Assembly: GCA_016192065.1 (NCBI GenBank)
Contig: JACPUX010000001.1
Location: 1-64,000 of the forward strand
Direction of reading: 5' to 3'
DNA length: 64,000 nucleotides
Source of the DNA: Betaproteobacteria bacterium
Lineage (GTDB): Bacteria > Pseudomonadota > Gammaproteobacteria > Burkholderiales > Casimicrobiaceae
The notes below the pieces were generated by a model. The model was not told the DNA's origin. It saw nothing but the letters and a program-made list of their open reading frames with translations, and searched no databases. How positions within the stretch are numbered: the stretch's first letter is position 1; every line of letters starts with the position of its first letter. The position numbers and the translations under genes were made by a program. This document shows, piece by piece, positions 24,010 to 33,827 of this stretch.

Positions 24010-25797
24010 ATGCCCGCGCGCGATCGCGCTCCTATTCCTGATACCGCTTTTCGGCGGCGTGCCTTTCTGGGAATCACCCTGGCGTTCGGCTTGCTGTTGA
24101 CCAGCGGGCTTCTGGCTCGTGCCGATCTGGCTTGGCTCGATGCTCGCTTGGAGTTTCGCCGGCTCTACCACTCCGAGGATACCGTACCCGGGGTTGTTCT
24201 GGTCGCAGCCGACGAAGCGAGCTTGCGTCAGATCACCGAGCCGCTGGCACTTTGGCACCGACCCCTGGCGCACGCTTTGGAGCGGCTTGCGCGTCTTCGC
24301 CCACGCGCCGTCGGGATCGACTTGGCGCTGCCCGAGCGGTCCTATGAGGCGCTGCTTCCGGGCGGCGACGCCGCCCTCGCCGTCGCCCTGGCTCGCTTGC
24401 GGCAAAGCGCCCCCCTGGTCTTGGCCCTGGGCGCGGACGGCGAGACCGGCCATGCCCAAGCCATTCACCCGCTGTTTGTCGCCGCCGCAGGGGTTGAGAA
24501 TAACGGCCTCGCCTATTTCCCGCGTGATGCCGATGGTGCCGTGCGACGCTTCTCCGAAGCTCTCGGTGAGCACGGCGAAGAGCTTCCCACTCTGGCCGGT
24601 CAAATCGCCCGGCGACTCGGCACGGCGGTTCGTCCGGGCATTATCGACTTCAGCCGCGGTCCGGCCTTCGACTACTTACCACTGCATCACTTGGTTGCGC
24701 CCGATGCCCCCGGCGGAGAGGCCGAGCTCGAACGCCGCATCGCCGGCCAGATCGTGCTCTTGGGCACCGCGCTCCCTTACCTCGACCGACATACTGCGCC
24801 GCTCAATTTGGCCGCTTGGGAGCGGGGCTCGGACTCACCGGGGCTGGTGTTGCAAGCACAGGCCCTGCGCAGCCTGCTCGGTGGAACGCTGATCAGGCCG
24901 ACCGGCCCCAGCCTGCATTTGGTCCTGGTCGTGCTGATCAGCGGTCTGGGCTTGCTGCCACTCAGTCTGCGGGCTCTGGCGAGCGTCGCCTTCGCTCTGG
25001 CCAGCGCATTGGCGGCAGTAGGCATGGCCGCGCTCGATGCTGGTATCGACCTTCCGTTGACCGGGCCGCTCCTTGCCTTGGCGTCAGTACTCGCCACTCG
25101 GATCGCCTGGCAGGTTGCCGCGGCCCGCCGGACCCGCCGACGGTTGCTGGCCACCTTTGGAGGCTTTGTCAGCCCCCCAGTACTGGAAGCACTCCTCGAT
25201 GAGCAGCTCGATCCCTCAAAGCCGCAACGCCGGCACTTGGTCTTTCTCTTTGCCGACTTGCGCGCCTTCGGCGGGCTTACCGCGACTCTTCCACCCGAGC
25301 AGGTATTTGCCCTGCTGAATCGCTATTACTCGGCAATCACGCCGGCTCTGCACGCCCATGGGGCGACCATCGACAACTTTCGTGGTGACGGCTTGATGGC
25401 CTTCTTTGGCGCTCCACAGGACATGCCTGCGGCCGAGACCGCGGCCATCGCCGGGGCGCGCGCGGTGCTGCACGCCTTGGCGGCGCTGAACCGGGAATTG
25501 TCCACCGAGGGGTTGCCCGAGCTGCGCTTGGGCATCGCCTTGGCCGCGGGCGACGCTGTGGTGGGCAATGTCGGGGACCAGCGGCGCCACAACTACACCG
25601 CGTTGGCGGATGCCGCCAATCTGGCCGCGCATTTGCAAGGCATCGCGCGCAACTTCGACAGTGACATTATCGCCACCGGAGAACTGGTCACCCGGCAACC
25701 CGAAGGCTGGCGAAGCCTGGGCCTTGGGACGATCAAGGATGGACGGCAGATCGAGGTTTTCGGGTTAGACCAAGGTGACTTGCAGAATCCTCAGTAG
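24010..25797 (+). CDS. CHASE2-domain class III adenylate/guanylate cyclase
   Basis: A 595-residue membrane enzyme. A first hydrophobic helix (about 17-37) is followed by an extracytoplasmic CHASE2 sensor domain (about 40-300), then three closely spaced membrane helices (about 300-375) and a cytoplasmic class III cyclase domain (about 400-590). The cyclase core shows FLFADLRAFGGLTATL, FRGDGLMAFFGAP, GIALAAGDAVVGNVG and YTALADAANLAAHLQ. The first metal Asp is in FADLRAF and the second in GDGLMAF. It converts ATP (or GTP) to the cyclic nucleotide on an unknown periplasmic stimulus. The neighbouring Crp-type regulator and the downstream FecR and CHAT genes suggest a common pathway. Confidence 0.9.
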   Translation: MPARDRAPIPDTAFRRRAFLGITLAFGLLLTSGLLARADLAWLDARLEFRRLYHSEDTVPGVVLVAADEASLRQITEPLALWHRPLAHALERLARLRPRAVGIDLALPERSYEALLPGGDAALAVALARLRQSAPLVLALGADGETGHAQAIHPLFVAAAGVENNGLAYFPRDADGAVRRFSEALGEHGEELPTLAGQIARRLGTAVRPGIIDFSRGPAFDYLPLHHLVAPDAPGGEAELERRIAGQIVLLGTALPYLDRHTAPLNLAAWERGSDSPGLVLQAQALRSLLGGTLIRPTGPSLHLVLVVLISGLGLLPLSLRALASVAFALASALAAVGMAALDAGIDLPLTGPLLALASVLATRIAWQVAAARRTRRRLLATFGGFVSPPVLEALLDEQLDPSKPQRRHLVFLFADLRAFGGLTATLPPEQVFALLNRYYSAITPALHAHGATIDNFRGDGLMAFFGAPQDMPAAETAAIAGARAVLHALAALNRELSTEGLPELRLGIALAAGDAVVGNVGDQRRHNYTALADAANLAAHLQGIARNFDSDIIATGELVTRQPEGWRSLGLGTIKDGRQIEVFGLDQGDLQNPQ

Positions 25798-25881
25798 ATC
25801 GGCAGGCAGGCTTGGCCTATGCTTTTTGCTGCGCACACTTCCCCCCGCGCGCGCGGGCCACCGGGAGTTTGGAGGTACGCC

Positions 25882-26652
25882 ATGAACCAAAGCGTAGTTC
25901 ACCACTTGGGCACGATGACCCGTCATTGCTTGGCTGCACTGCTGTTCCTTGCTTGGATCGGCACGGCAGGGGCAACCATTCTCATTACTGATCTCGAGGG
26001 ATCGGTGCGGCGAGACGGCAAAACGCTGGAGTTGCTGAGCCAGCTTGCGCCCAAAGACCGGCTCCAGCTCGGGCCGGGCGCCCGCGCGGTGGTGGCCTTC
26101 GTGGCTCATGCCCGCGAATACACCCTCACCGGGCCTGGTGAATTCCGTGTGGAAGCCGCAGCTCTTGTGGCAAAGCCGGGGTCACCCCAACCGGTACCGC
26201 GCGAATTGCCTGCGGTGTACCGCCAAATCAGACTCGATACTTCGCGTTTGGGCCAAGCCGGGGTGCGCCTGCGCGCCGCGACCGGCGCGCCGGAATTGCT
26301 ACCCAGCGGGCTGGTGGCTGAGGCTCCGCGCCTGTTTCGCTGGGCACCGGTCACCGGCGCCGAAGCTTATGTGTTTCGGCTCGCCGACGCGAAGCGCAAC
26401 CTGATCTACGAAGCCCGCCTCCTGGACCCCGCGCTGACTCTGCCTGAGACCCTGAAGTTGCGGCGCGGCGCGATCTACTACTGGGGCATCGAAATTCCCG
26501 GGTCCGGGCGCGAGGCGAGCTGGACGCGATTGCACATCGCCAGCAACCCCATTGTCGCCAAGCGACTTGAGTCCGCGCGGCCGGATCTGCATGCGCCCCG
26601 CTCGGAGCGAGCGCTGTTCGCACTCGCCACCGAGACCGGGCTTCCGGATTAG
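25882..26652 (+). CDS. FecR-domain protein, periplasmic
   Basis: A 256-residue protein with an N-terminal signal or anchor segment (LAALLFLAWIGTAGA) and a FecR-type domain (residues about 30-95: TDLEGSVRRDGKTLELLSQLAPKDRLQLGPGARAVV, FVAHAREYTLTGPGEFRV). The C-terminal part (FRWAPVTGAEAYVFRLAD, YYWGIEIPGSGRE) resembles a fibronectin/Ig-like beta-sandwich. Such FecR proteins often accompany CHASE2 cyclases and CHAT proteins in proteobacteria, rather than acting as iron-citrate sensors. Start at 25882 follows a GGAGG site. It lies 84 bp after the cyclase. Confidence 0.82.
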   Translation: MNQSVVHHLGTMTRHCLAALLFLAWIGTAGATILITDLEGSVRRDGKTLELLSQLAPKDRLQLGPGARAVVAFVAHAREYTLTGPGEFRVEAAALVAKPGSPQPVPRELPAVYRQIRLDTSRLGQAGVRLRAATGAPELLPSGLVAEAPRLFRWAPVTGAEAYVFRLADAKRNLIYEARLLDPALTLPETLKLRRGAIYYWGIEIPGSGREASWTRLHIASNPIVAKRLESARPDLHAPRSERALFALATETGLPD

Positions 26653-26708
26653 AGCACCGCTCGGGCGCGCGGCTCAGCGGTCGCCTCAAATCGAGGGGTG
26701 CCCCCGAG

Positions 26709-27038
26709 CTAAGTCGGCGTCTTTCTCGCCGCCGGTTTCTTCGCGGCGGGTTTCTTCACCACCGTTTTCTTCGCGGCGGGTTTCTTGGGCGCGGGCTTCT
26801 TCGCCACGACCTTCTTGGGCGGTGGAGGGTTGCCGCCGCCCTTGGGGACCAGTTGCTTCTTTCTTGGCGGCGGCGAATTGCCTCCGCCCAATTGCTGTTT
26901 GCGCAAGGCTTCGCGTGCGGCAGCAATCGCGTCCTGCAATTGACCAAGTTTCTTGTCCACCTGTTGGGTCAGCTTCTTGAGCGCCTTCTCCAGGCTCGCC
27001 GATATGTGACTTGCGCTTCCCTTGTTACCCTTTCCCAT
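26709..27038 (-). CDS. Lys/Ala/Pro-rich histone H1-like protein
   Basis: A 109-residue basic protein. Residues about 9-45 are helical and may be coiled coil (SASLEKALKKLTQQVDKKLGQLQDAIAAAREAL). The C-terminal half is made of repeated KKPAAKK/KPAPKK units, as in AlgP and bacterial histone H1-like proteins. Start at 27038 follows an AGGAGAAAG site. Such tails bind nucleic acid non-specifically and can compact DNA. The gene runs against its neighbours and probably has its own promoter. Confidence 0.78.
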   Translation of the reverse strand: MGKGNKGSASHISASLEKALKKLTQQVDKKLGQLQDAIAAAREALRKQQLGGGNSPPPRKKQLVPKGGGNPPPPKKVVAKKPAPKKPAAKKTVVKKPAAKKPAARKTPT

Positions 27039-27227
27039 TGCTTTCTCCTCTTGTTTTCGCCGCAAGCACGGCCTTGCCATACTACACCCGCCAACCCTAG
27101 CGGAGGCGATGCCAAGGCCGCGACGATTCGGCCTGGCGAAGCCCGGTGAGGCAGGGCGACGCCCTTGCCAATAGGGGGTGCATGCTTCAGCATGGGCGGG
27201 CTCTCCGGCCCACCACCACGGTCACCA

Positions 27228-30200
27228 ATGCCCGCTCGCGTCGCCTTCTTTGCCCAGCGGCTGTATGCCGCGCTCGTCGTCGCCGCTTGGGGTTTTCTTA
27301 TCGCGCCCGCGGCGAGCGCGGGTACGGTCGGCTACCAAATCGCTGCGCATTCGGCCGGGCAGGATCCCGGCTGCGCCCCCGCTCTGGGGTCGGCCTTCGG
27401 CGTGGCACTGGTGCTGCCTGACGGCGGCACTTCGACATCCACGGGAGAACTGGGCTGGTTGCGGTGGAGCGACCGTCTGACCTTCGCGCTGCAAGCCCAA
27501 GGCAGAGGCGACTACCGCCTCCTCGCCCCTGATGTGGAAGGAGAACTTGAAGTCGGTCGCGTCCAGCAGGCGGGGCCGGAGCTTTTCCTTACGCTGCGCG
27601 TCGGCATCGGCCCATGCCGCCCGGGCCAGTATGCATTCGATCTGCCGCCGGTGTTGTCCGCGCAATCGACACAGGCCCTGCGCGACCAGCTGGCGACCCT
27701 GTTCGCGCTGGAGCGTGGGCTCGAACAAAGCGGCAATGCCGCGCCACGAGACCACCCAAATTTGCCCGAAACCATCGCCCGCATCGAGAGCATGCTGTCG
27801 GACCTGCTGGGACCGCGACATCCCCAGACCCTTCTGGCGCGAGCCCACCGAGCGCACGGCCTGGTGCTGGCTGCCCAGCCCGTTGGGGCCTTGGCGCTGC
27901 TTGATTCCTTGGCCGAGGAGCACGCCCGAATCGTGCCAGCCCGAGATCATGATCTGCTTCGCGTCCGACACATTCAATTGCTCGCCTTGGAGGAGATCAA
28001 CCGCAGTGCCGAGGTGATCGATCTCGGCGAAGCGTTGCTGAAGCAGACCACGGATTCGCTGGGCGAAAGCCATCCCCTGCGCTGGCGCATCATGGCAACC
28101 ATGGCGCAGCGCCACGTGCAACTGCGCAACTATCAGCGCGCCAAAGACTTGGCCGAGCGGGCACACCGTGGCCTGGTCGAACTGTTGGGCGAGAGCCATA
28201 CAGAATCACTGCGCGTTAAGATCAGTTTGGCGACCGTGCTTTACGTGCAGTTTCGTGGTGATGAAGCGCTCCGGATGCTCGAACCGATGCTGCAAGTGGC
28301 GCGGTCGCGTTTCGGCGAGGCCGATCGCTTGAGTCTGCGCATCGCCGATCTGATGGCCCGCGCTTACTATCAGACCGGGCGGTGGCGCGAAGGTCTGCCG
28401 GTCGCCGAGACCGTTCATGCCATGAGTGTGCGCGAATTTCCGCCTAGCGAATCGCTGCGGCGCTATGCCACCGAGCTACTGGCGTGGTGGTATCGAGAAC
28501 TTGGTCGGTACGCCGAAGCCGAGATGTTGCTGCGCGAGGCCCTGGCCAGCGGTGTGAAGCACTTGGGCGAAGGCCACTCGGTGGTCAGCGAGACCCGAAC
28601 CCAGCTAGCTCTGCTGCTGCTTGCCATGAACCGTCCGGCCGCGGCCTTCGCACAATCGGATCTGGCCTACCGGCAAGCGCGGCAGGAAGCCGGAGAAGCC
28701 AATCACCGAACGCTGTGGATTCGTGGCATCCGCGCCCAAGCGCTGGATCGGCTGCGCAAGCGCGAGGAGGCGCTGGCCGAGGCGCAGGCCGTCGTGGCCG
28801 GCTTTCGCCAACTCTACGGAGCGGTCGCCCTCGATGCCACCGAGGCGATGATCGTCGCCGGGCGGAGCGAAAGCTACTTGGGCCGGCACGATCAGGCCAT
28901 CGCCACCCTGCGCGCCGCCGCGCTGGAACAGCAAACGGCTCGTCCCTACGATCATCCGGACCGCATTCAGGTACTGGCGGAACTAGGCCTGGCCTTGCGC
29001 AGAGGCGGACGCCTGGGGGAAGCGATTCAAACCTGGGAGCAGTTCGTCGAAGAGGCAGAGCGCCTTCGGGAGGGAGTTGGGCCGATCGAGGAGTACCGGC
29101 AAGGATTCCTGCAGCATTGGTCACCGACTTATCGCCGCTTGGTGGATACGCAGCTTAGGGTGGGCCGAATCGACCGGGCCTTCGCCCTGAGCGAAATGAT
29201 CAAGGGCCGCACGCTGCTGGAGATGCTTTCGGCGCGATTGGCCGACGGCGCAGGTTTGATCAGTCCCTCCGAGACCGAGCGCCTGCGTGTGCTCAGGGAC
29301 AATCTGGCGCAACGCGACCAGGCCCTGGGCTCGCTCGCCGCCCAAGGCCCCGAGCGCGCCGCCGCGCTCCACGGCAAGGCCGACGCTGCCCGTCTTCTCC
29401 GGGATTTCCGCGCCCAGCTCGCGGTGCGCTACCCAAAGTACGCCCAGCTCTCGCGCATCCAACTCCGGGGTACCACGGATGCGGCCATGCTGGTCCCCGA
29501 GGACACCGCGTTCGTGAGCTTTCTCAGCATCGAGAAAGGTATTCTCGCCTTTGCCTATACTCGCGAACAAGGGCTGGTATGGCGGAGGATCAGCGTTCCG
29601 GGGGGCATCGGCGACCTCGTCCGCGCCTATCGCAGTCTGCTGGCCCCGGCCCCTGATGGCGTTCCGGAAGTGGTTTGGCGTCTGCGTGACGGCAGCTACC
29701 GCCTCGCCTATGTGCGCCCGGAAGTCGGGGCGCGCAGAGTCAGCTCGGTTCGTCCAGTTGCCCGGGAATTGCGCCGTTTGCTGCTTGACCCCTTGGGCGA
29801 GATTCTGGCTGGGAAGGAGCGCTGGATCATCTCGCCCGATGACAGTCTGGCGCTTTTGCCCTTCGAGGCGCTGCCCTGGCGCGGAGGCATCGTGGTGGAG
29901 CGGCACGAGCTGAGCTACATCCAGTCGCTCTCAGTTTTGGGCCAACTCCGCGAACGACCTGAAACTGCTTCGGTCGCCGATTCGATCCTGGCCATGGGAG
30001 ATCCGGACTACCGCCGCGAACCTGCGGCCAACAAGCGGCAGGGCCCGGGGCAGACCGCGGTACTCAGCGCGAGCGCCCTGCGTCAGGAGGAGCAATTGCG
30101 CGATCGGCGCTGGACCTCCTTGCCGGGGTCCGCCGAGGAAGTGCGGCGCGCCGTGGCATCGTTTCCAGAAGATTCCCGGGCGGTCTTTCTGGCCGCCGAA

Positions 30201-30689
30201 GCGTCTGAGCCCAAGCTTCTGGCGCTCAATCGGAGCCGGGAGCTGGCACGGCACCGCTACTTGCTCTTTTCCACGCATGCCCTGCTCAACACCGAAGCGC
30301 CACAGATCTCCTCTGTTGTACTCGCGCAACACCGGCCAACTGCCGAGGCCGACGGCTACGTGACCGCGGCGGAGTGGGTCGAATACAACCTCGACAGCGA
30401 GCTGATCGTGCTCTCTGGATGTGAGACGGCACTGGGGCCCAACATCCGCGGTGAAGGGGTCACGGGACTGCCCTACGCACTGCTGGTGGCGGGGAATCGT
30501 AACGCCCTGCTGTCGCTCTGGAAAATTGACGATGCCGCCGCCGCCAGCCTGGTCCCCCAGGTCTTCGCCCAGTTGCGGGCCGGGCGCAGCCCCGCCCCGG
30601 CACTCACACTTGCCAAGCGGGCCATGCTGCGCGATCGCAAGTACGCCTTCCCCGGGTTTTGGGCCGCCTTCGTCCTCTACGGCGGGTAG
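27228..30689 (+). CDS. Secreted TPR-CHAT protein (caspase-like peptidase domain)
   Basis: A 1153-residue protein with a signal peptide (MPARVAFFAQRLYAALVVAAWGF, split here as the first 40 residues). About 500 residues of TPR-like helical repeats (roughly 190-620) come next. A C-terminal CHAT domain (roughly 800-1153) carries the caspase-clan dyad: His1017 in LLFSTHALL and Cys1065 in IVLSGCETALG. It ends with the family's usual GFWAAFVLYGG. CHAT domains are proteases in several characterised systems (for example Craspase, eukaryotic separase), and TPR-CHAT proteins with signal peptides are common but uncharacterised in proteobacteria. It follows the CHASE2 and FecR genes on the same strand with only the small H1-like gene between. 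Confidence 0.85.
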   Translation: MPARVAFFAQRLYAALVVAAWGFLIAPAASAGTVGYQIAAHSAGQDPGCAPALGSAFGVALVLPDGGTSTSTGELGWLRWSDRLTFALQAQGRGDYRLLAPDVEGELEVGRVQQAGPELFLTLRVGIGPCRPGQYAFDLPPVLSAQSTQALRDQLATLFALERGLEQSGNAAPRDHPNLPETIARIESMLSDLLGPRHPQTLLARAHRAHGLVLAAQPVGALALLDSLAEEHARIVPARDHDLLRVRHIQLLALEEINRSAEVIDLGEALLKQTTDSLGESHPLRWRIMATMAQRHVQLRNYQRAKDLAERAHRGLVELLGESHTESLRVKISLATVLYVQFRGDEALRMLEPMLQVARSRFGEADRLSLRIADLMARAYYQTGRWREGLPVAETVHAMSVREFPPSESLRRYATELLAWWYRELGRYAEAEMLLREALASGVKHLGEGHSVVSETRTQLALLLLAMNRPAAAFAQSDLAYRQARQEAGEANHRTLWIRGIRAQALDRLRKREEALAEAQAVVAGFRQLYGAVALDATEAMIVAGRSESYLGRHDQAIATLRAAALEQQTARPYDHPDRIQVLAELGLALRRGGRLGEAIQTWEQFVEEAERLREGVGPIEEYRQGFLQHWSPTYRRLVDTQLRVGRIDRAFALSEMIKGRTLLEMLSARLADGAGLISPSETERLRVLRDNLAQRDQALGSLAAQGPERAAALHGKADAARLLRDFRAQLAVRYPKYAQLSRIQLRGTTDAAMLVPEDTAFVSFLSIEKGILAFAYTREQGLVWRRISVPGGIGDLVRAYRSLLAPAPDGVPEVVWRLRDGSYRLAYVRPEVGARRVSSVRPVARELRRLLLDPLGEILAGKERWIISPDDSLALLPFEALPWRGGIVVERHELSYIQSLSVLGQLRERPETASVADSILAMGDPDYRREPAANKRQGPGQTAVLSASALRQEEQLRDRRWTSLPGSAEEVRRAVASFPEDSRAVFLAAEASEPKLLALNRSRELARHRYLLFSTHALLNTEAPQISSVVLAQHRPTAEADGYVTAAEWVEYNLDSELIVLSGCETALGPNIRGEGVTGLPYALLVAGNRNALLSLWKIDDAAAASLVPQVFAQLRAGRSPAPALTLAKRAMLRDRKYAFPGFWAAFVLYGG

Positions 30690-30833
30690 TGACGAAGCGC
30701 CCCCGCGCGGCCGCCCGAAGGGGGCGCAAGCCAAACATCGGAGCGGGCGCAGCCCGCGAACAACACTCACTCCCTCCCGCCGGGAGGGGGACGGGGGGAG
30801 GGATCGTCCAACCCCGCGCGCTGGCAGCGCCGG
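30690..30833. other. Convergent intergenic region with GC-rich hairpins
   Basis: A GCGCCCCC/GGGGGCGC stem lies at 30697-30727, and a second stem (CCCTCCC/GGGAGGG) at about 30771-30787. Neither has a T-tract, so both may act as transcription barriers or mark the end of convergent transcripts. No gene was seen. Confidence 0.45.
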
Positions 30834-31445
30834 TCAGCCTATCGTCAAAATGGCTTCCAGGTCCGCGACGCGCAGCCTGGCGCCGCCTTGACTCGGCAGG
30901 TTGGCCCACCATTGATGTGGCGCGCGAACGATCAAGCGCAAGTCGCCGCGCTCCCCGGCAAGGGCGAATACCGCGGTACCGGGATCGGATCCATCGCCTA
31001 CGCTACGGTAGGGCACGCCGGCTGCAAGCAGAGCGAACTCAACTTCTTTGGCGCTCTCGGCCGACAGTTCCAGCCGGGTGTCGTTGAACTCGGTCGCCCA
31101 GCCGTCCGCCACCCCACCGACGAGCACCGGCGAGAACGCCTCCAGGCGGCGCATCCAGGAGAGCGCTTCGAGTCGCTTGGCGCGCAGCTGCGCGGGGTGG
31201 CGGTCGGCTTGGAATATCCCCTGAAGCTCTTGCAACGCGGCGGTGATCTCCTGGTGATCGGGAAGCGCACGCGCCTCATCCAGGCCGAGTTGCCGGGCCG
31301 CCTTGCGCTTGGCCAAGGACCAGTCGCTCAGCCCGCTGTCGAGAATCAGCCGCGCCGCGCGCTCGGCGATCAGACGGCGGGCATCATCACGCGGGCGGGC
31401 ACGACGGCCGGGGTCAGAAGAGCTGATTGCGGACTTCCTGGCCAT
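30834..31445 (-). CDS. Conserved hypothetical protein, co-transcribed with PBP1A
   Basis: A 203-residue protein I cannot name. It starts with a basic, probably disordered segment (ARKSAISSSDPGRRARPR). A helical part follows (RRLIAERAARLILDSG, LAKRKAARQLGLDEARALPDHQEITAALQELQ). The end is a mixed alpha/beta portion (AYRSVGDGSDPGTAVFALAGERGDLRLIVRAPHQWWANLP in shorthand). The middle helices resemble a nucleotidyltransferase-linked conserved family, but the match is weak. Its start overlaps the end of the PBP1A gene by 32 bp, so it is likely expressed after it. Confidence 0.65.
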   Translation of the reverse strand: MARKSAISSSDPGRRARPRDDARRLIAERAARLILDSGLSDWSLAKRKAARQLGLDEARALPDHQEITAALQELQGIFQADRHPAQLRAKRLEALSWMRRLEAFSPVLVGGVADGWATEFNDTRLELSAESAKEVEFALLAAGVPYRSVGDGSDPGTAVFALAGERGDLRLIVRAPHQWWANLPSQGGARLRVADLEAILTIG

Positions 31446-33744
31446 CGCGGGGAGCCGAATCAGCCAAGGGCGCGGCGTCTTCCAGCACCTTTGCCGGCAG
31501 ATACTCGGCGTAGAAGTAGTCGACCACTCCCGGCGCCGTGTCCGGGACCCGCAGACCCGACGCGGGACTGATTCTGGCGGCGATGATGCCTTCGGGAGGA
31601 TCGGGGTGCTCCTCGGCGACGTTCTTGAGCGCATGCGCCATGTAGCTGACCCAAATGGGCAAGGCGGCCGCGCCGCCGGTTTCCCCGGGACCCAGGTTGC
31701 GCGGTTGGTCGAAGCCCATCCAGGCGATGCCGACCAGACTCGCATTGAAACCACAGAACCAGGCGTCGATGTGCTCGTTGGTGGTGCCGGTCTTGCCCGC
31801 CAGGTCCTGGCGCTGAAGCGCCTTGGCGCGAGTGGCGGTGCCGCTTTTGATCACTTCGCGCATTAGATTGGTCATCAAATAGGCGTTCCGAGCGTCGATC
31901 ACCTGCTCAGCCCCCGCTCCAGCGCGAGCGAAACCGGCTTCGGACAGAACTTCGCCCTTGGCGCTTTCGATCCGCTCTACCAACTGCGGCACGATTCGAT
32001 AGCCCCCGTTGGCAAAAGCCGCGTAGCCACTCGCCATCTGCAAAGGCGTCACCGATCCTGCGCCTAGGGCCATGGTGAGGTAGGCGGGGTGTTGCTTGGC
32101 ATCGAAACCGAAGCGGGTGAGGTAATCCTGGGCATAGTGCGGCCCGATGGCCTGCAGAATGCGGATCGACACCATGTTCTTGGACTTCGCCAAAGCCGTG
32201 CGCAGCAGCATGGGTCCTTCGAATTTGCCATCATAGTTGCGGGGTTCCCAGGGTTCACTGCCGGTCTGCGAGGCATCGAAATACAGCGGCGCATCGTTGA
32301 TCACGGTCGCCGGAGTGAAGCCCTTTTCGAGGGCCGCGGAATAGATAAAGGGCTTGATGCTGGACCCCGGTTGGCGCTGCGCCTGGGTCACATGGTTATA
32401 TTTGTTGCGAAAGAAATCGAATCCGCCGACCAGCGCCAAGATCGCCCCACTGCGCGGATCGAGGGACACAAAGGCGGATTCGACTTGCGGAACCTGGGTA
32501 ATGTGCCAGCGCGCTTTTTCGTCTTTTTGCACCCGAATTACCGCGCCTCGCCGTAAACGGAGATTGGGTGGGGCTTTTCCCGCTAGCGCCTTCTGTGCGA
32601 ACTTCAGGCCATCGCCGGTGATTTCCAGAATCTCGCCATCGGGGCGGACCGCCCGGACTTGTTGCGCGCCAGCTTCCAATACGATCGCCGCGAGTAAGTC
32701 TTCACTATCGCTCGCCTCTTGAAATGCGGCGTCTAGCGCCTCCTCCAATGGCGGGCCTTCGGTAGGCAGAGAAATCAAGGCCTCGGGGCCGCGATAGCCG
32801 TGCCGACGGTCATAGTCCAGGACGCCTTTGCGGACAGCGCGATAGGCGGCCTCCTGATCGGCCTTGCGAATGGTCGTAACGACCCGTATACCACGGCGGT
32901 AGGCCTCCTCGCCGTAGGCCTCAAAAACCGCTTGGCGTGCCATTTCCGCAACATAGTCGGCATGTGTGCCCGGATCACGCAACTCCTTGCGAACCACCAG
33001 CGCGGTCCTGTCTGCCACGGCCTGCTGCGCTTCGGTAATGAACCCAAGTTCACGCATCCGGCGCAGGACGTATTGCTGGCGGAGTTTGGCCCGCTTTGGG
33101 TTGGCCACTGGGTTATAGGCTGATGGTGCCTTGGGCAAACCGGCCAACATCGCCACCTCGGCCAGATTCAAGTCGCCAAGCGGCTTCCCGAAGTAGATTT
33201 GGGCGGCGGCGCCAAAGCCGTAGGCGCGCTGCCCCAGGTTGATCTGGTTGAGGTAGATCTCAAGGATTTCGTCCTTGCCGAGATTGGCCTCGATTTTATA
33301 AGCCAGCAGAACCTCATTGAGTTTGCGGTGTAAGGTCTGCTCGCGCGTCAGAAAGAAGTTGCGCGCCACCTGCATGGTAATGGTGCTCGCCCCCTGCTTG
33401 CGGCCGCTGAACAGGGTGGCGTAGACGGCCCGCAGGCCACCCAGGTAGTCGACACCCCCGTGCTGGTAAAAGCGCTCATCTTCCGCGGCCAGAATGGCCT
33501 GCTTGAGCAAGGGTGGAACTTCGGCCATGGCCACGACGCTGCGCCGCTCCACACCGAATTCGCCGAGTAGCTCCCCTTCGGTGCTCAGAACCCGCAGGGG
33601 CAGTTTCGGCTGGTAATCAGTGAGTACCTCCAAACTTGGTAGTTTAGGGTAGAGGAGAATGATCACCAAACCGGCAACCGTGACCGCCACCAGCAGGACG
33701 CCAGCGGCCAGCGAGCCAAGATAGACGAGCCAGCGTCTTAGCAT
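31414..33744 (-). CDS. mrcA: Penicillin-binding protein 1A (bifunctional glycosyltransferase/transpeptidase)
   Basis: A 776-residue class A penicillin-binding protein that polymerises and cross-links peptidoglycan in the periplasm. An N-terminal membrane anchor (residues 1-30) is followed by a GT51 glycosyltransferase domain with EDERFYQHGGVD and KQGASTITMQVARNFFL. The transpeptidase domain has SSIK (SxxK), SKN and KTGTT motifs. A typical insert and C-terminal tail complete it. The start at 33744 (MLRRW) fits family starts; the open frame extends upstream without a good site. It is divergent from pilM, a common arrangement in betaproteobacteria. Confidence 0.95.
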   Translation of the reverse strand: MLRRWLVYLGSLAAGVLLVAVTVAGLVIILLYPKLPSLEVLTDYQPKLPLRVLSTEGELLGEFGVERRSVVAMAEVPPLLKQAILAAEDERFYQHGGVDYLGGLRAVYATLFSGRKQGASTITMQVARNFFLTREQTLHRKLNEVLLAYKIEANLGKDEILEIYLNQINLGQRAYGFGAAAQIYFGKPLGDLNLAEVAMLAGLPKAPSAYNPVANPKRAKLRQQYVLRRMRELGFITEAQQAVADRTALVVRKELRDPGTHADYVAEMARQAVFEAYGEEAYRRGIRVVTTIRKADQEAAYRAVRKGVLDYDRRHGYRGPEALISLPTEGPPLEEALDAAFQEASDSEDLLAAIVLEAGAQQVRAVRPDGEILEITGDGLKFAQKALAGKAPPNLRLRRGAVIRVQKDEKARWHITQVPQVESAFVSLDPRSGAILALVGGFDFFRNKYNHVTQAQRQPGSSIKPFIYSAALEKGFTPATVINDAPLYFDASQTGSEPWEPRNYDGKFEGPMLLRTALAKSKNMVSIRILQAIGPHYAQDYLTRFGFDAKQHPAYLTMALGAGSVTPLQMASGYAAFANGGYRIVPQLVERIESAKGEVLSEAGFARAGAGAEQVIDARNAYLMTNLMREVIKSGTATRAKALQRQDLAGKTGTTNEHIDAWFCGFNASLVGIAWMGFDQPRNLGPGETGGAAALPIWVSYMAHALKNVAEEHPDPPEGIIAARISPASGLRVPDTAPGVVDYFYAEYLPAKVLEDAAPLADSAPRDGQEVRNQLF

Positions 33745-33827
33745 GAATGAATAAAACTTGTGGGGTTGGGGGGCGGTGGGCGAGATTATAGGCAGCCTCC
33801 TCCTGGAAAAGAAACTTGCGTAAAACA

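Noticed and set aside
26709..27038. Phasin or PHA-granule protein
   Set aside because: The KKPAAKK tail could suggest a granule-associated regulator, but there is no phasin domain and phaC is far away.
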